A stretch of 40,386 nt of DNA from an uncultured cyanobacterium. Lineage in GTDB: Bacteria > Cyanobacteriota > Cyanobacteriia > Cyanobacteriales > Nostocaceae. The stretch's first letter is position 1. Every line of letters begins with the position of its first letter. Made by a program: the position numbers and the translations under genes. Under the pieces are notes generated by a model that was given only the letters and a program-made list of their open reading frames with translations, ran no database searches and had not been told where the DNA came from. The stretch spans positions 1 to 40,386 of the forward strand of contig CAIVAU010000218.1 of the NCBI GenBank assembly GCA_903903925.1, given 5' to 3'. Positions 33,021 to 40,386 of this stretch are shown here, one piece after another.

Positions 33021-33168
33021 GGAATTTCGCCCCGATCAACTCCCAACCTCGTGGGCTTCCTACTTCGATAGTGTGATTGAGTCAGATGGCAAGGTTTATT
33101 TACAACCCGTTAAGATTAATGTACGGGAAGGGGAACCTATTGCCATTCCCTGTCCTCAAGTTCCTTAG
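33001..33168 (+). pseudogene. 3' fragment of an unidentified gene
   Basis: A frame with no start reads ...DGWEFRPDQLPTSWASYFD, then SVIESDGKVYLQPVKINVRE, GEPIAIPCPQVP and stop at 33166-33168. Residue choice and periodicity look like a real protein end. Its upstream part is replaced by a repeat. It overlaps the 3' end of the NACHT gene on the opposite strand by 32 bases. The parent family is not recognised. Confidence 0.45.
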
Positions 33169-35449
33169 TCGGTAGTAATAAGGTGGCTTCAATTTCCTGC
33201 CTAATCGCAGCAGTCACCTCACAATTGCTATTCAGGCAGTCGAGCAGCAGCTGATTAGCATCATAGTAGCGTTGCAACACTTGCTGTTGCTCTTGGCTAA
33301 ACTGCCATTCGTGGTTAATATTACGATAATTAATGATCGTCGTCTTTAACTGAAGAGCCCAGGCTGAATACTTCGTCTGCCACCATGCTTCAAACTGTTT
33401 TTGGTTTTGCTCAGGATTTGGGAATTCCTCAGAGATCTGTTGCAGAGATTTATGGAGTCCAAGATCCAGAACAATACCCAGAATATTCGAGAGCGCATCT
33501 CCACAGGCATGGGCATAGGCAAAGTCCTGACTTTCATCGAGGGCACACTTCAGGAGTACGTCATCCAAAGCCGCGTCCAAAAACATCCCCTGGTCAAGGG
33601 AACTGGCTAGGGCAAAGTCAGAAGCAATGTGAGGACTTCGGGCAAGGGCAAGATAAAATGCTCGCACAGTTGCTAACTTTGGTTGTGAAGGCGTATCCTT
33701 TGATTTTTGGCTTGCCCAGGTCAAAAACTCCTGTAGATAAGGGTCTTGGGCAACCAGTGCATCAATGTGCTGCTTCATTAACTGCACCAGAGAGTCTGCA
33801 CTCCGGAGCATAGAAGCTGTCAACAAGAAGATTTCGTGCCAGTGCGGGTCAGTTATGTGACTAACCAGTCCTCCCAAAGCTTGCTCCAATGCTTGTAGGT
33901 TATGGCTGGCAACGATTTTTCTGGCTGTGAAGTATTCTTGAAACGCCAGATAGGAAAAGGAGAAAACTCCCCGCGCTCGTTCTGCCAATAGCCCATGTTG
34001 CGCCTCGATCGCCTTCAGTGCTGCTTCGCTTTCTAGTTGTAATTCCTCTGGCCCCATTGGAATATCGGTCAAATTCCGAATATACTCACCAATGTATTGC
34101 TCAATGACCCGTTGCTCAAAGAAGTACTGACCCTGCTCAAATGTCGCCGCTGCAATCTGACTGAATAACCTCAGCTTTTGGGGTAATAAAAACCCTCGGT
34201 AAACTTCATCTCGTTCAACGCCTCTGGCTTCATCCCATTTACCCAACAGAAGATCTAGCCCTTGCTTGTAAAATTCGGTCCGCTTCGTCGGAAATTTGTC
34301 CTGACCATGAAAAACCCAGCAGGCAAGATGCAGAAACAGGGGTGTGACGACAAGTTGGCGAAATTGCCAGTTTTCGGGTAAGTCCAGCTTCTGAATAAAC
34401 TGAACGGACTGCGCCATCCCATCAAGAGTGTTCGTCTTAGTAAACGCCACAAACCATTTTCGGGCAAAGGCAATGATTTGTTCTAGAGTAAATGGGGCAA
34501 TCTCAACATCGGTAAAGCCTCGCAGCCTGAGCTTTTGAACTGCCGTTCGACAGGTAACCACAAACCGATTTTTGTGATACTTGTCTGAGAACCTGCGAAT
34601 TTCTTTTAAGACAGCATTGATATCTTGATTCAGAACTTCATCCATGCCATCCAGCAACAGCAATACTTTGCCTGCACTAAGTAAGGTTTCAATCAGTGAC
34701 TCTTCTGAAATTCCAGAGGTAATAAATTCCTGGTGGATATAGTTTAGGAGGCTAAACTCACCAGCTAAGAGTGACTCTTCCGCAAAGTTTTTCAGTGTGA
34801 TGAAGATCGGAACCTGGTTTGCCGCAAATGCACCTCGGTTACACTGAATCGCGAGATGTTGCAAAAAGGTAGTTTTACCGACCCCTGGTCTGCCCAGCAC
34901 CCTCAGCTTTGGGTACCTTTCAACTGCGCTGATACCTGGTATTTGTTTCTGCTCAACCTCACCTAAGCCAAATCGGTCAAATTCTTCTGGAGTCAGGTTT
35001 TGCTCTTCAGAGATTTCTAACCACTTCAGGCTAGCGATTTCCTCCAAAATATTGACATCTATATATATATCATCGATGCTAACAGGACGGCTGATATCCA
35101 ATAGCTGCAAGATGCCGCACTGGTCTTGAATTTTGTCCTGACGTTGCGATCTCACCTGTTGTACTAGAACATCAATATCCGGCACAGGAGTCTGGGTAAC
35201 TTCTCCTCTTTCAGAGAATTCTGCCGGGGGGTCGATAGCGATCTCCCGCCAATTCAGTTCCAATATCGAACAAATTTCATAAAAAATATGACGCTCAACC
35301 GGACGACCACTGAAAAACCGCCAAATGGGTTGGCGAGTCTTTAAGTTGACTTCTATCGCCAGATTTTCCTGAGTCCACCCCTTTTGGGCAAACGCCTTTT
35401 TAGCCTCTCGAATCCCAGTGATTGATGCTTGGAGCGATCTCTTGACCAT
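33137..35449 (-). CDS. HTH-NACHT NTPase (candidate antiphage/STAND protein)
   Basis: 770 residues. Residues 1-72 look like an XRE-type HTH (GWTQENLAIEVNLKTRQPIW, FFSGRPVERHIFYEICSILE). A NACHT domain follows with Walker A GRPGVGKTTF (186-195), Walker B VLLLLDGMDEV (262-272) and VVTCRTAVQKL. A winged-helix part (FSFSYLAFQEYFTARKIV) and a helical C-terminal region (about 550-770) end the protein. This is a STAND ATPase, which oligomerises upon ligand binding; several bacterial NACHT proteins defend against phages. No separate effector domain is seen. It lies in a repeat-rich accessory stretch, and its last 11 codons run over a foreign gene fragment. Confidence 0.88.
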   Translation of the reverse strand: MVKRSLQASITGIREAKKAFAQKGWTQENLAIEVNLKTRQPIWRFFSGRPVERHIFYEICSILELNWREIAIDPPAEFSERGEVTQTPVPDIDVLVQQVRSQRQDKIQDQCGILQLLDISRPVSIDDIYIDVNILEEIASLKWLEISEEQNLTPEEFDRFGLGEVEQKQIPGISAVERYPKLRVLGRPGVGKTTFLQHLAIQCNRGAFAANQVPIFITLKNFAEESLLAGEFSLLNYIHQEFITSGISEESLIETLLSAGKVLLLLDGMDEVLNQDINAVLKEIRRFSDKYHKNRFVVTCRTAVQKLRLRGFTDVEIAPFTLEQIIAFARKWFVAFTKTNTLDGMAQSVQFIQKLDLPENWQFRQLVVTPLFLHLACWVFHGQDKFPTKRTEFYKQGLDLLLGKWDEARGVERDEVYRGFLLPQKLRLFSQIAAATFEQGQYFFEQRVIEQYIGEYIRNLTDIPMGPEELQLESEAALKAIEAQHGLLAERARGVFSFSYLAFQEYFTARKIVASHNLQALEQALGGLVSHITDPHWHEIFLLTASMLRSADSLVQLMKQHIDALVAQDPYLQEFLTWASQKSKDTPSQPKLATVRAFYLALARSPHIASDFALASSLDQGMFLDAALDDVLLKCALDESQDFAYAHACGDALSNILGIVLDLGLHKSLQQISEEFPNPEQNQKQFEAWWQTKYSAWALQLKTTIINYRNINHEWQFSQEQQQVLQRYYDANQLLLDCLNSNCEVTAAIRQEIEATLLLPTKELEDREWQ

Positions 35450-36027
35450 AAGACAAGTACCTTGCTCCTAATATTGAGCCTAAAATTAAGAATCTAAATT
35501 TTTATGACTAATTATTGACTTTATGGTGCTTTATGTAATGGTAACCTTTTCCTCGCCCAAACTTATACAAAATTTTAGAAATTCTATTTGATTTTATCAA
35601 AATCAAACCAAATAAAAAGTTATTCACACTGAAGATTCTAGGTGAACTTGTGGAATTAGTCCCCTAAAAACCCTATGAATTTTGAGTTTGGGGCTTGAAC
35701 GTATGAGTTAACGACTTCTTGATGACAGGTAGTACGAATATATCATCATTTGTAAGAATACATCCGTCAGAATTGTTAAGAAATCGAGCGATAACAGTCG
35801 CAGTCTAACAAGAGTGAAGACAGATACCGAACCCTGATGCATTCTGACTCCTGACTCCTGAATTCTTGCCATTATTTTTATAACCTTTTGTAACTAAATC
35901 AAACATTAAGAACTGATTTTATACATCTCAAACCTTTAATCAAACCATGACTCAAGCATCCATCTGCCATGCTGTAGAAGTGAGGTACAGATAGAGAATT
36001 TCTCCATCTCCATGAACACCGATAGGA
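35450..36027. other. Gene-free AT-rich region with an STRR piece
   Basis: No gene is seen here. The heptamer repeat ATTCTGACTCCTGACTCCTG...AATTC lies at 35841-35865, part of the STRR family found at 2875, 12580 and 28253. The remainder is AT-rich and should hold the promoters of the divergent NACHT gene and the next gene. Confidence 0.6.
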
Positions 36028-36036
36028 ATGATCGCA

Positions 36037-36507
36037 ATGAACCTGATTGACCGACAAGACAGGAGTTTTCTGAAATTTATAGGACAGTTACCACCGGAAG
36101 ATAATTACATCCCCATCCAAAATCCTCAACGGGGAGCATGGTACTGGATGGATAAAAACACCCCTAATCTAGAAATTATTTCGCCCGATCCACACCCGTG
36201 GAATCAGGAGTGGGTGATTTTACCCGTAATAGATCGGGGGAGTAAAAACCTCGTTCAGGCAAATCCATTAAGTGTGAGTTTGGAACTTTTTCCTCTCCCC
36301 CCCTTGGATAAGACGACCTCTGTTAAAATAACTCGGCAGATCGAATACGGTAAGTTTGTTCACACGCGAGAAAATTTATACTACTTTGTGACATTTATTT
36401 GTCAGCGTGATGATTCCTTAATAGAGGATGAAACCCAACTGAGTAAGTGGGTGACATATTTGTTCTATCCGAAGGATAAACAGCAGTCAAAGCTGCTGGT
36501 CTGGTAG
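36037..36507 (+). CDS. Hypothetical protein
   Basis: 156 residues from the ATG at 36037, which has AGGA at 36024-36027, nine bases away; the ATG at 36028 is too close to that site. Soluble, with many aromatic residues (RGAWYWMDKNTPNLEIIS, WNQEWVILPVIDRGS, LYYFVTFICQRDD, KWVTYLFYPKD), which suggests a beta-rich fold. No signal peptide or known motif was recognised. It is divergent from the NACHT gene across 590 bases and convergent with a membrane-protein gene 85 bases downstream. Function unknown. Confidence 0.6.
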   Translation: MNLIDRQDRSFLKFIGQLPPEDNYIPIQNPQRGAWYWMDKNTPNLEIISPDPHPWNQEWVILPVIDRGSKNLVQANPLSVSLELFPLPPLDKTTSVKITRQIEYGKFVHTRENLYYFVTFICQRDDSLIEDETQLSKWVTYLFYPKDKQQSKLLVW

Positions 36508-36592
36508 AGAAGTATCCCGCAGAAATGCGTCTGTGTAGGAGAATTGCCCCTAAATTGGCAAACAGACAGATGCTTCCCATCCCCAACAAAAG

Positions 36593-37270
36593 CTAATGAC
36601 TCTGCCGCAGACGCGGTTTAAGAAGCCAAACCAATACTATACCCGTAATTCCACCGATAACAGATCCCATTGCAGCTCCTGTGGCAGCCCCGATGAGAGC
36701 CGTTTGGACGCTGAACCCATCCGACTTTTGTATACCTGCACCCATAAATGCTACAAACAAACCCAGTGCCCAAGCCAGAGCATTAGCCGCCATCCACCAA
36801 CCTGATTGCCGAATGTATACTCTCACGTATGCTTTTAGAACTAGCCATTGTGCAAATCCTAGCACTGTCCCCACCACAGCGCCAAGCCAAACCACTCCCA
36901 GCAGCAGTGTTGTCGTTTTTATCCCATGAAATGTGAAGGCAAAAGCCATAGCGATGCTGACCGCCAAGCCAATTAACCAAGCTAAAAGGGAGCCGATTGT
37001 TGTTGCAAGTATCCACCAAGTTGCTTTGTGGATATAGCGACGTAGAACTAACCATTGGGAAAATCCCAGTATCGCCCCTTCTACCGTGCCGACTAAAAGT
37101 AAGATGGTATGAGTGTTTATATTCCCAAATATACTGTGATTGCTGCTTACTAGAGCAAAAATACTTAAACCCACGAGTTCGCCTACAGCAGTTGCTAGCA
37201 CCCATTTTTCCCATAAAATCAAGCCATTATGTGGATTCAAGTGATGGGATTGTAGATTTTGTTTGTGCAT
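36593..37270 (-). CDS. Multi-TM membrane protein with QWLVL repeats
   Basis: 225 residues and about six TM helices. Two copies of one unit are visible: GTVEGAILGFSQWLVLRRYI followed by ATWWILATTIGSLLAW, and GAVVGTVLGFAQWLVLKAYV followed by SGWWMAANALAWALG. A third Gly-rich helix pair (IGAATGAAMGSVIGGITGIV) ends it. This duplicated GF(S/A)QWxVL pattern occurs in many cyanobacterial proteins of unknown function. The start is ATG at 37270 with GGAGG upstream on the minus strand. It is alone in its unit. Confidence 0.75.
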   Translation of the reverse strand: MHKQNLQSHHLNPHNGLILWEKWVLATAVGELVGLSIFALVSSNHSIFGNINTHTILLLVGTVEGAILGFSQWLVLRRYIHKATWWILATTIGSLLAWLIGLAVSIAMAFAFTFHGIKTTTLLLGVVWLGAVVGTVLGFAQWLVLKAYVRVYIRQSGWWMAANALAWALGLFVAFMGAGIQKSDGFSVQTALIGAATGAAMGSVIGGITGIVLVWLLKPRLRQSH

Positions 37271-37299
37271 GACATCCTCCTTAGCTCCTTAGCGGGGCG

Positions 37300-37589
37300 T
37301 GGTCAAAAATCGATCCACCTGACGGCGATAGCTTCATCGATCGCTGCCATTACAAGTTTCTGGAAATTGGTCGTTCGGGCAATGTTGTTGGACAAGATTT
37401 GAAATAACTTTGCTTATTAACTACTTTGAGGGGCTATGGCTTGATTTATTGAGTCAATTGATTGATTACGATATAAATCGTTACCAAATTCAACAACAGA
37501 GGCAGAAGTTTTAAAAGCCTATGCTGCAAGCTGTTGAGGCTTTAAAGAGGGAGCAGGGGGTGAAAAACATTTTCATGCAAGGCTTGTGA
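37300..37589 (+). pseudogene. Possible degraded coding region
   Basis: The frame from about 37312 reads DPPDGDSFIDRCHYKFLEIG and stops at 37405-37407. The next frame reads FEITLLINYFEGLWLDLLSQ, LIDYDINRYQIQQQRQKF to a stop at 37512-37514, and continues MLQAVEALKREQGVKNIF to 37589. The amino-acid make-up looks protein-like, but with a frameshift and an internal stop. No family is recognised, and chance cannot be excluded. Confidence 0.3.
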
Positions 37590-37630
37590 AACTTGTTTCA
37601 TTGGAACTGACTTGTCTTCGCGCAGTTGGG

Positions 37631-38428
37631 CTACCGACGGGCTTGGATCTCTTTCCGCAATGCGGCAATTTCGGCTTGGAGTGCTATGATAGATTTCTCG
37701 CTGGCAATTTCACCGTCATCATCGTTTGCGTCTTGACCCACAAAAAACGTGGCAATGGTAGCAGTGACATACCCAAATACCGCAAAGGCGTATACAGCTA
37801 ACAAAAAACACAGCACTCGACCTTCGGGCGTTTTTGGAAAGTAATCTGATCCCATTGTTGTCATCACCATTGCTGTCCACCACAGTGCATTGCCATAATT
37901 TGTGAGTGTGCTTCCGGTAATGTTTCGCTCAAACTCATACATTCCTGCGGCTCCAATTAAGGTAACGAGCAGCGTTAACGCGACGACATAACCAAATCCG
38001 CGACGGCTAACACTTTTAGAGAGTGTTTTCATTCCTCGATTGATATGAACCAGAACGCGCAGCAGTTGCACTCCTTGCACTCCGGGCGCGATTCCTAACA
38101 CGCGGATGATTCGTGTGACGCGAACTAACCGTACTGCTGGGAGAAAAAGCGCAAACGCGGTTAACCAGTTGTGCTTTAAGTAATTGAGCTTCTGGGGTGC
38201 AAGCAGCAACTGAAGCATGAAGTCTACGATAAACGCAATCCAGATCGTTGTACTGACTGCATTTAAGAGTGAACTGAGTCCCCAAACAAATTCAATGATC
38301 AGCAGCGCTGTCCACACGAAACTCAATACGAGCATGGGTGTTTCTAGCCATTCCTCGATCTGTTGTAAGATTTCACGTCGTTCTTGATTGATGGATTGTC
38401 TACTAGCTCGATTTAAATCATTTTGCAC
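37631..38428 (-). CDS. Voltage-gated-like ion channel with TMGSD filter
   Basis: 265 residues with a six-TM cation-channel layout. S4 carries regularly spaced Arg residues (R100, R103, R106, R109: AVRLVRVTRIIRVLG). The pore helix and filter are LWWTAMVMTTMGSDYFPKTP (about 182-201), where the K+ signature TVGYGD is replaced by TMGSD. S6 is LCFLLAVYAFAVFGYVTATI, and a C-terminal coiled coil (ALQAEIAALRKEIQ) may tetramerise the channel. The ion selectivity is therefore uncertain. Its start overlaps the end of the znuB-type permease gene by 11 bases, so it is translationally coupled to the metal transporter. Confidence 0.88.
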   Translation of the reverse strand: MQNDLNRASRQSINQERREILQQIEEWLETPMLVLSFVWTALLIIEFVWGLSSLLNAVSTTIWIAFIVDFMLQLLLAPQKLNYLKHNWLTAFALFLPAVRLVRVTRIIRVLGIAPGVQGVQLLRVLVHINRGMKTLSKSVSRRGFGYVVALTLLVTLIGAAGMYEFERNITGSTLTNYGNALWWTAMVMTTMGSDYFPKTPEGRVLCFLLAVYAFAVFGYVTATIATFFVGQDANDDDGEIASEKSIIALQAEIAALRKEIQARR

Positions 38429-39248
38429 GACTACTTAACACCATTGCAGTTAGAAAGATTGCCAATTGCGTCGCCACAATACTGGGCCCAGATGGCAAAT
38501 TAAACCAAGCTGAAATCGCCATACCGAGTACGGCACTTAACGCTCCTAGTCCTGCTGATAACAACACGTAATTTGTGAATTTGCGACTAAGCAGTCGAGC
38601 TGCACAGGCTGGAATCACGACGAATGCACTAACTAGTAACACACCGATCGCCTTAATTGAAATTGCCACCACTAAGGACAGCAGCACTATGAATACCTGG
38701 CGATGAGTTGAAACTGACACACCACGAGAGATCGCCAATGATTCATCCACAGTGAGTAGCATTTGTGTTCGTAACGTCAGCCCAATGAACATCATGCAGG
38801 CGATTAACAGCAAACTGCTTAAGCCTAAATCCACTTCTTGGACTGCCAGAATATCACCAAATAAAAGATTATTTAGTCCGCCTTTGTATTGCCCCACAAA
38901 GCTGAGGATAATGATAGCGATCGCCAAAGATGAGGAATAGATGATATTGAGCAACGCATCAGTCCATAAACGGGTGTGTTCCAATAGGTAGGACACCACT
39001 AAGGCAAAGACGACTGCAAATGGAAGTAAAACTAAAGAGGGATTGAGTCCTAATAAAAATCCGATGCTGATGCCCAACAAGGCTGAATGTCCCAGTGCAT
39101 CACAGAAGAAAGACAACTGCCGTAAAATTGTAAAGCTTCCTAAAATTCCACCCATTAATCCTGTCAGGATACCACCGGTCAATGCCCGTTGCATGAAGGG
39201 TAGTTGAAACAGTTCAATGACGTGGGTAACTTCTGTTTGAAGAAACAT
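38418..39248 (-). CDS. znuB: Zn/Mn ABC transporter permease (ZnuB/MntB type)
   Basis: 276 residues with about eight TM helices. Family features include GGILTGLMGGILGSFTILRQ, the loop FFCDALGHSALLGISIGFLL and the late VVIPACAARLLSRKFTN. It forms the membrane channel of a group-9 (zinc/manganese/iron) ABC importer. It follows the ATPase gene by 12 bases and overlaps the next gene (an ion channel) by 11. Zn versus Mn cannot be told from the permease alone, so the gene symbol is tentative. The solute-binding protein gene is not in the window. Confidence 0.85.
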   Translation of the reverse strand: MFLQTEVTHVIELFQLPFMQRALTGGILTGLMGGILGSFTILRQLSFFCDALGHSALLGISIGFLLGLNPSLVLLPFAVVFALVVSYLLEHTRLWTDALLNIIYSSSLAIAIIILSFVGQYKGGLNNLLFGDILAVQEVDLGLSSLLLIACMMFIGLTLRTQMLLTVDESLAISRGVSVSTHRQVFIVLLSLVVAISIKAIGVLLVSAFVVIPACAARLLSRKFTNYVLLSAGLGALSAVLGMAISAWFNLPSGPSIVATQLAIFLTAMVLSSRAK

Positions 39249-39260
39249 GATGAAATGGGG

Positions 39261-40025
39261 TTAATGGGAATGGTGGTATGGAACAAATTCTGTTCCGTAA
39301 AGAGCAGAGAGGCTATCGGGGGAAAGCGCCACCTTTGGGGTTCCTTGACAGCGTAAGGTGCGATTAAGACAGAGGACGCGATCGCAATGCTGCCGCACCA
39401 TATCCAAGTCGTGGGAAATCTGCAAAATTGCCCAACCTTGTTCTTGCTTGAGTTGATACAGAAGTTGATAAAACTCTGACTCAGCACGTGTATCCAACCC
39501 AGCAGGGGCTTCATCGAGAATCAGTAATCGACGCGGGTAAACTAAACAATATGCCAGCAACACGCGCTTGGTTTCACCACCAGAAAGCCCACCAATTAGG
39601 TGATCTTTGAGATGGCTGGCATCGACTCGTACCAGAGCATCTCGAACGGCATGGTCACGTTCTCTGTGGTTTTTCCAGGGCAACTGAAACCCCAACTTGT
39701 CCCAACCTAAGCCCACCAGTTCGTCTACTGTCATGGGAATGCGGCGATCAACCAGGAAGTTTTGTGGTAGGTAAGCGATTTGCTGACGGAGGCGTCGCGG
39801 AAGAAATCCTTTACGACTCAAGGGTTGACCCAGGATGAGTATTTCACCGGAATGTCTGGGCAAAATTCCCAAAATGGCTTGCACCAACGTCGATTTACCC
39901 CCACCATTAGGACCGACTATCGACGTATCCGTTCCCGACTCTAGGGAGAACGAAACATCTTGCACTGCCGCGTAAGTTTCCCGATATACGGTTAGCCCCC
40001 TAACTGATAATACGATTTCTTTCAA
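39261..40025 (-). CDS. znuC: Zn/Mn ABC transporter ATPase (ZnuC/MntA type)
   Basis: 254 residues from a TTG start with an AGGAGG site five bases away (40031-40036 on the complementary strand). Walker A GPNGGGKSTL (about 38-47), Q loop AYLPQNF, signature LSGGETKR (Glu instead of the usual Gln), Walker B LLILDEAPAGLD and H-loop ISHDLDM are present. The C-terminus is His-rich (YHHSH), often seen in metal transporters. It is first in a three-gene unit with the permease and an ion channel. TGATAAT at 40045-40051 could be half of a Zur-type site, which is speculative. Confidence 0.87.
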   Translation of the reverse strand: MKEIVLSVRGLTVYRETYAAVQDVSFSLESGTDTSIVGPNGGGKSTLVQAILGILPRHSGEILILGQPLSRKGFLPRRLRQQIAYLPQNFLVDRRIPMTVDELVGLGWDKLGFQLPWKNHRERDHAVRDALVRVDASHLKDHLIGGLSGGETKRVLLAYCLVYPRRLLILDEAPAGLDTRAESEFYQLLYQLKQEQGWAILQISHDLDMVRQHCDRVLCLNRTLRCQGTPKVALSPDSLSALYGTEFVPYHHSH

Positions 40026-40063
40026 GTAAACCTCCTCGAACCTTTGATAATCGGATTAGTGTT

Positions 40064-40119
40064 TATTCCCTGCTCCCTGCTCCCTCTTTATTCCCTACTC
40101 CCTGCTCCCTGCTCCCTCT
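40064..40119. repeat. TCCCTGC heptamer repeat
   Basis: Units of TGCTCCC / TTCCCTACTCCC repeat about seven times in 56 bases. This is another heptameric short tandem repeat, upstream of the znuC start and running directly into the 11-base repeat. Confidence 0.75.
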
Positions 40120-40386
40120 CATTTCACTCTAATTTCACTCACATTTCACTCGCATTTTAATCTCATTTACTCATTTTTTACTCTCATTTCACTCTCATTT
40201 ACTCCTATTTCACTCTCATTTCACTCTCATTCACTCCTATTTCACACTCATTTCACTGGCATTTCACTCTCATTTCTCTCTCATTTCACTTTCATTTTAC
40301 TCTCATTTACTCCCATTCACTCTCATTTCACTCTCATTTCACTCTATTTTACTCCTTTTTCACTCTCATTTCACTCTCATTTACTC
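40120..40386. repeat. Degenerate 10-11 base minisatellite (CTCTCATTTCA)
   Basis: About 25 consecutive units of CTCTCATTTCA and variants (CTCCTATTTCA, CTCACATTTCA, CTCTCATTTA) fill the window edge and probably continue past it. Most units are 11 bases, some 10. Each has one T3-T6 tract, so T-tracts recur once per helical turn. No gene or CRISPR organisation (no unique spacers) is present. Confidence 0.85.

Noticed and set aside
40120..40386. CRISPR array
   Set aside because: The units are 10-11 bases without unique spacers of constant length, so it is a minisatellite.

Overview
The window reads as chromosomal DNA of a filamentous, probably heterocyst-forming cyanobacterium (Nostocales-like). 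The signs are frequent GCGATCGC (HIP1) octamers, heptameric tandem repeats of the AGGAGTC / TGACTCC type, a xisH/xisI pair, an SLH-OprB type porin, several cyanobacterial families of unknown function (DUF1350, DUF4336) and moderate GC. The exact genus cannot be read from the sequence. Bases 1 to about 490 do not look cyanobacterial (GC-rich, internally repeated, no credible gene) and are probably a chimeric or contaminating contig end. The right edge (about 40060-40386) is a degenerate minisatellite.

Layout. 501-2870: a ribbon-helix-helix (RHH) protein with a small membrane protein, an RHH-Mop (molybdate-binding type) protein with palindromes in front of it, and a two-TM protein. 2977-6340: a DUF1350 alpha/beta hydrolase-like protein, a REC-PP2C phosphatase convergent with and overlapping a STAS anti-sigma antagonist (a likely partner-switching pair), and an HTH/GrpE-like protein. 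6476-6767: MITE-like repeats. 7131-8777: an outer-membrane porin. 9041-9950: a toxin-antitoxin pair (RHH antitoxin, PIN-like toxin) with an operator around its promoter.

10098-20833, all on the minus strand, is a potassium region. Its genes are, in the direction of transcription, a Ser/Thr kinase, a KdpD lacking the histidine-kinase half, a pentapeptide-repeat protein, a small membrane protein, xisH-xisI, kdpB, kdpF, a 27-codon membrane microprotein, kdpA and kdpC. No kdpE-type regulator is next to it. 21325-29058 holds a membrane histidine kinase behind a hairpin-rich leader, two glycosyltransferase-like genes, a tautomerase divergent from an RHH-TetR fusion regulator with two palindromic operators between them, an orphan second kdpA with altered pore loops, and a NarL-type response regulator. 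29260-30843 is a CPA1 Na+/H+ antiporter, so much of the window concerns K+/Na+ and osmotic homeostasis.

30984-37589 is an accessory stretch: a DUF4336 protein, a truncated tnpB with a divergent RHH gene, dispersed repeats and gene debris, a large HTH-NACHT NTPase (possible antiphage protein), an unknown protein, a repeat-containing membrane protein and a second degraded region. 37631-40025 is a znuC-znuB type metal ABC transporter operon whose last gene is a voltage-gated-like ion channel with a non-canonical filter.

The most unusual points are the kinase-KdpD module in a Kdp locus that lacks its histidine kinase, the orphan kdpA paralogue, the unannotated kdp microprotein, the two regulators that fuse an RHH domain to another module (RHH-Mop, RHH-TetR), and several families of mobile or structured repeats, one of them placed flush inside the kdp operon.
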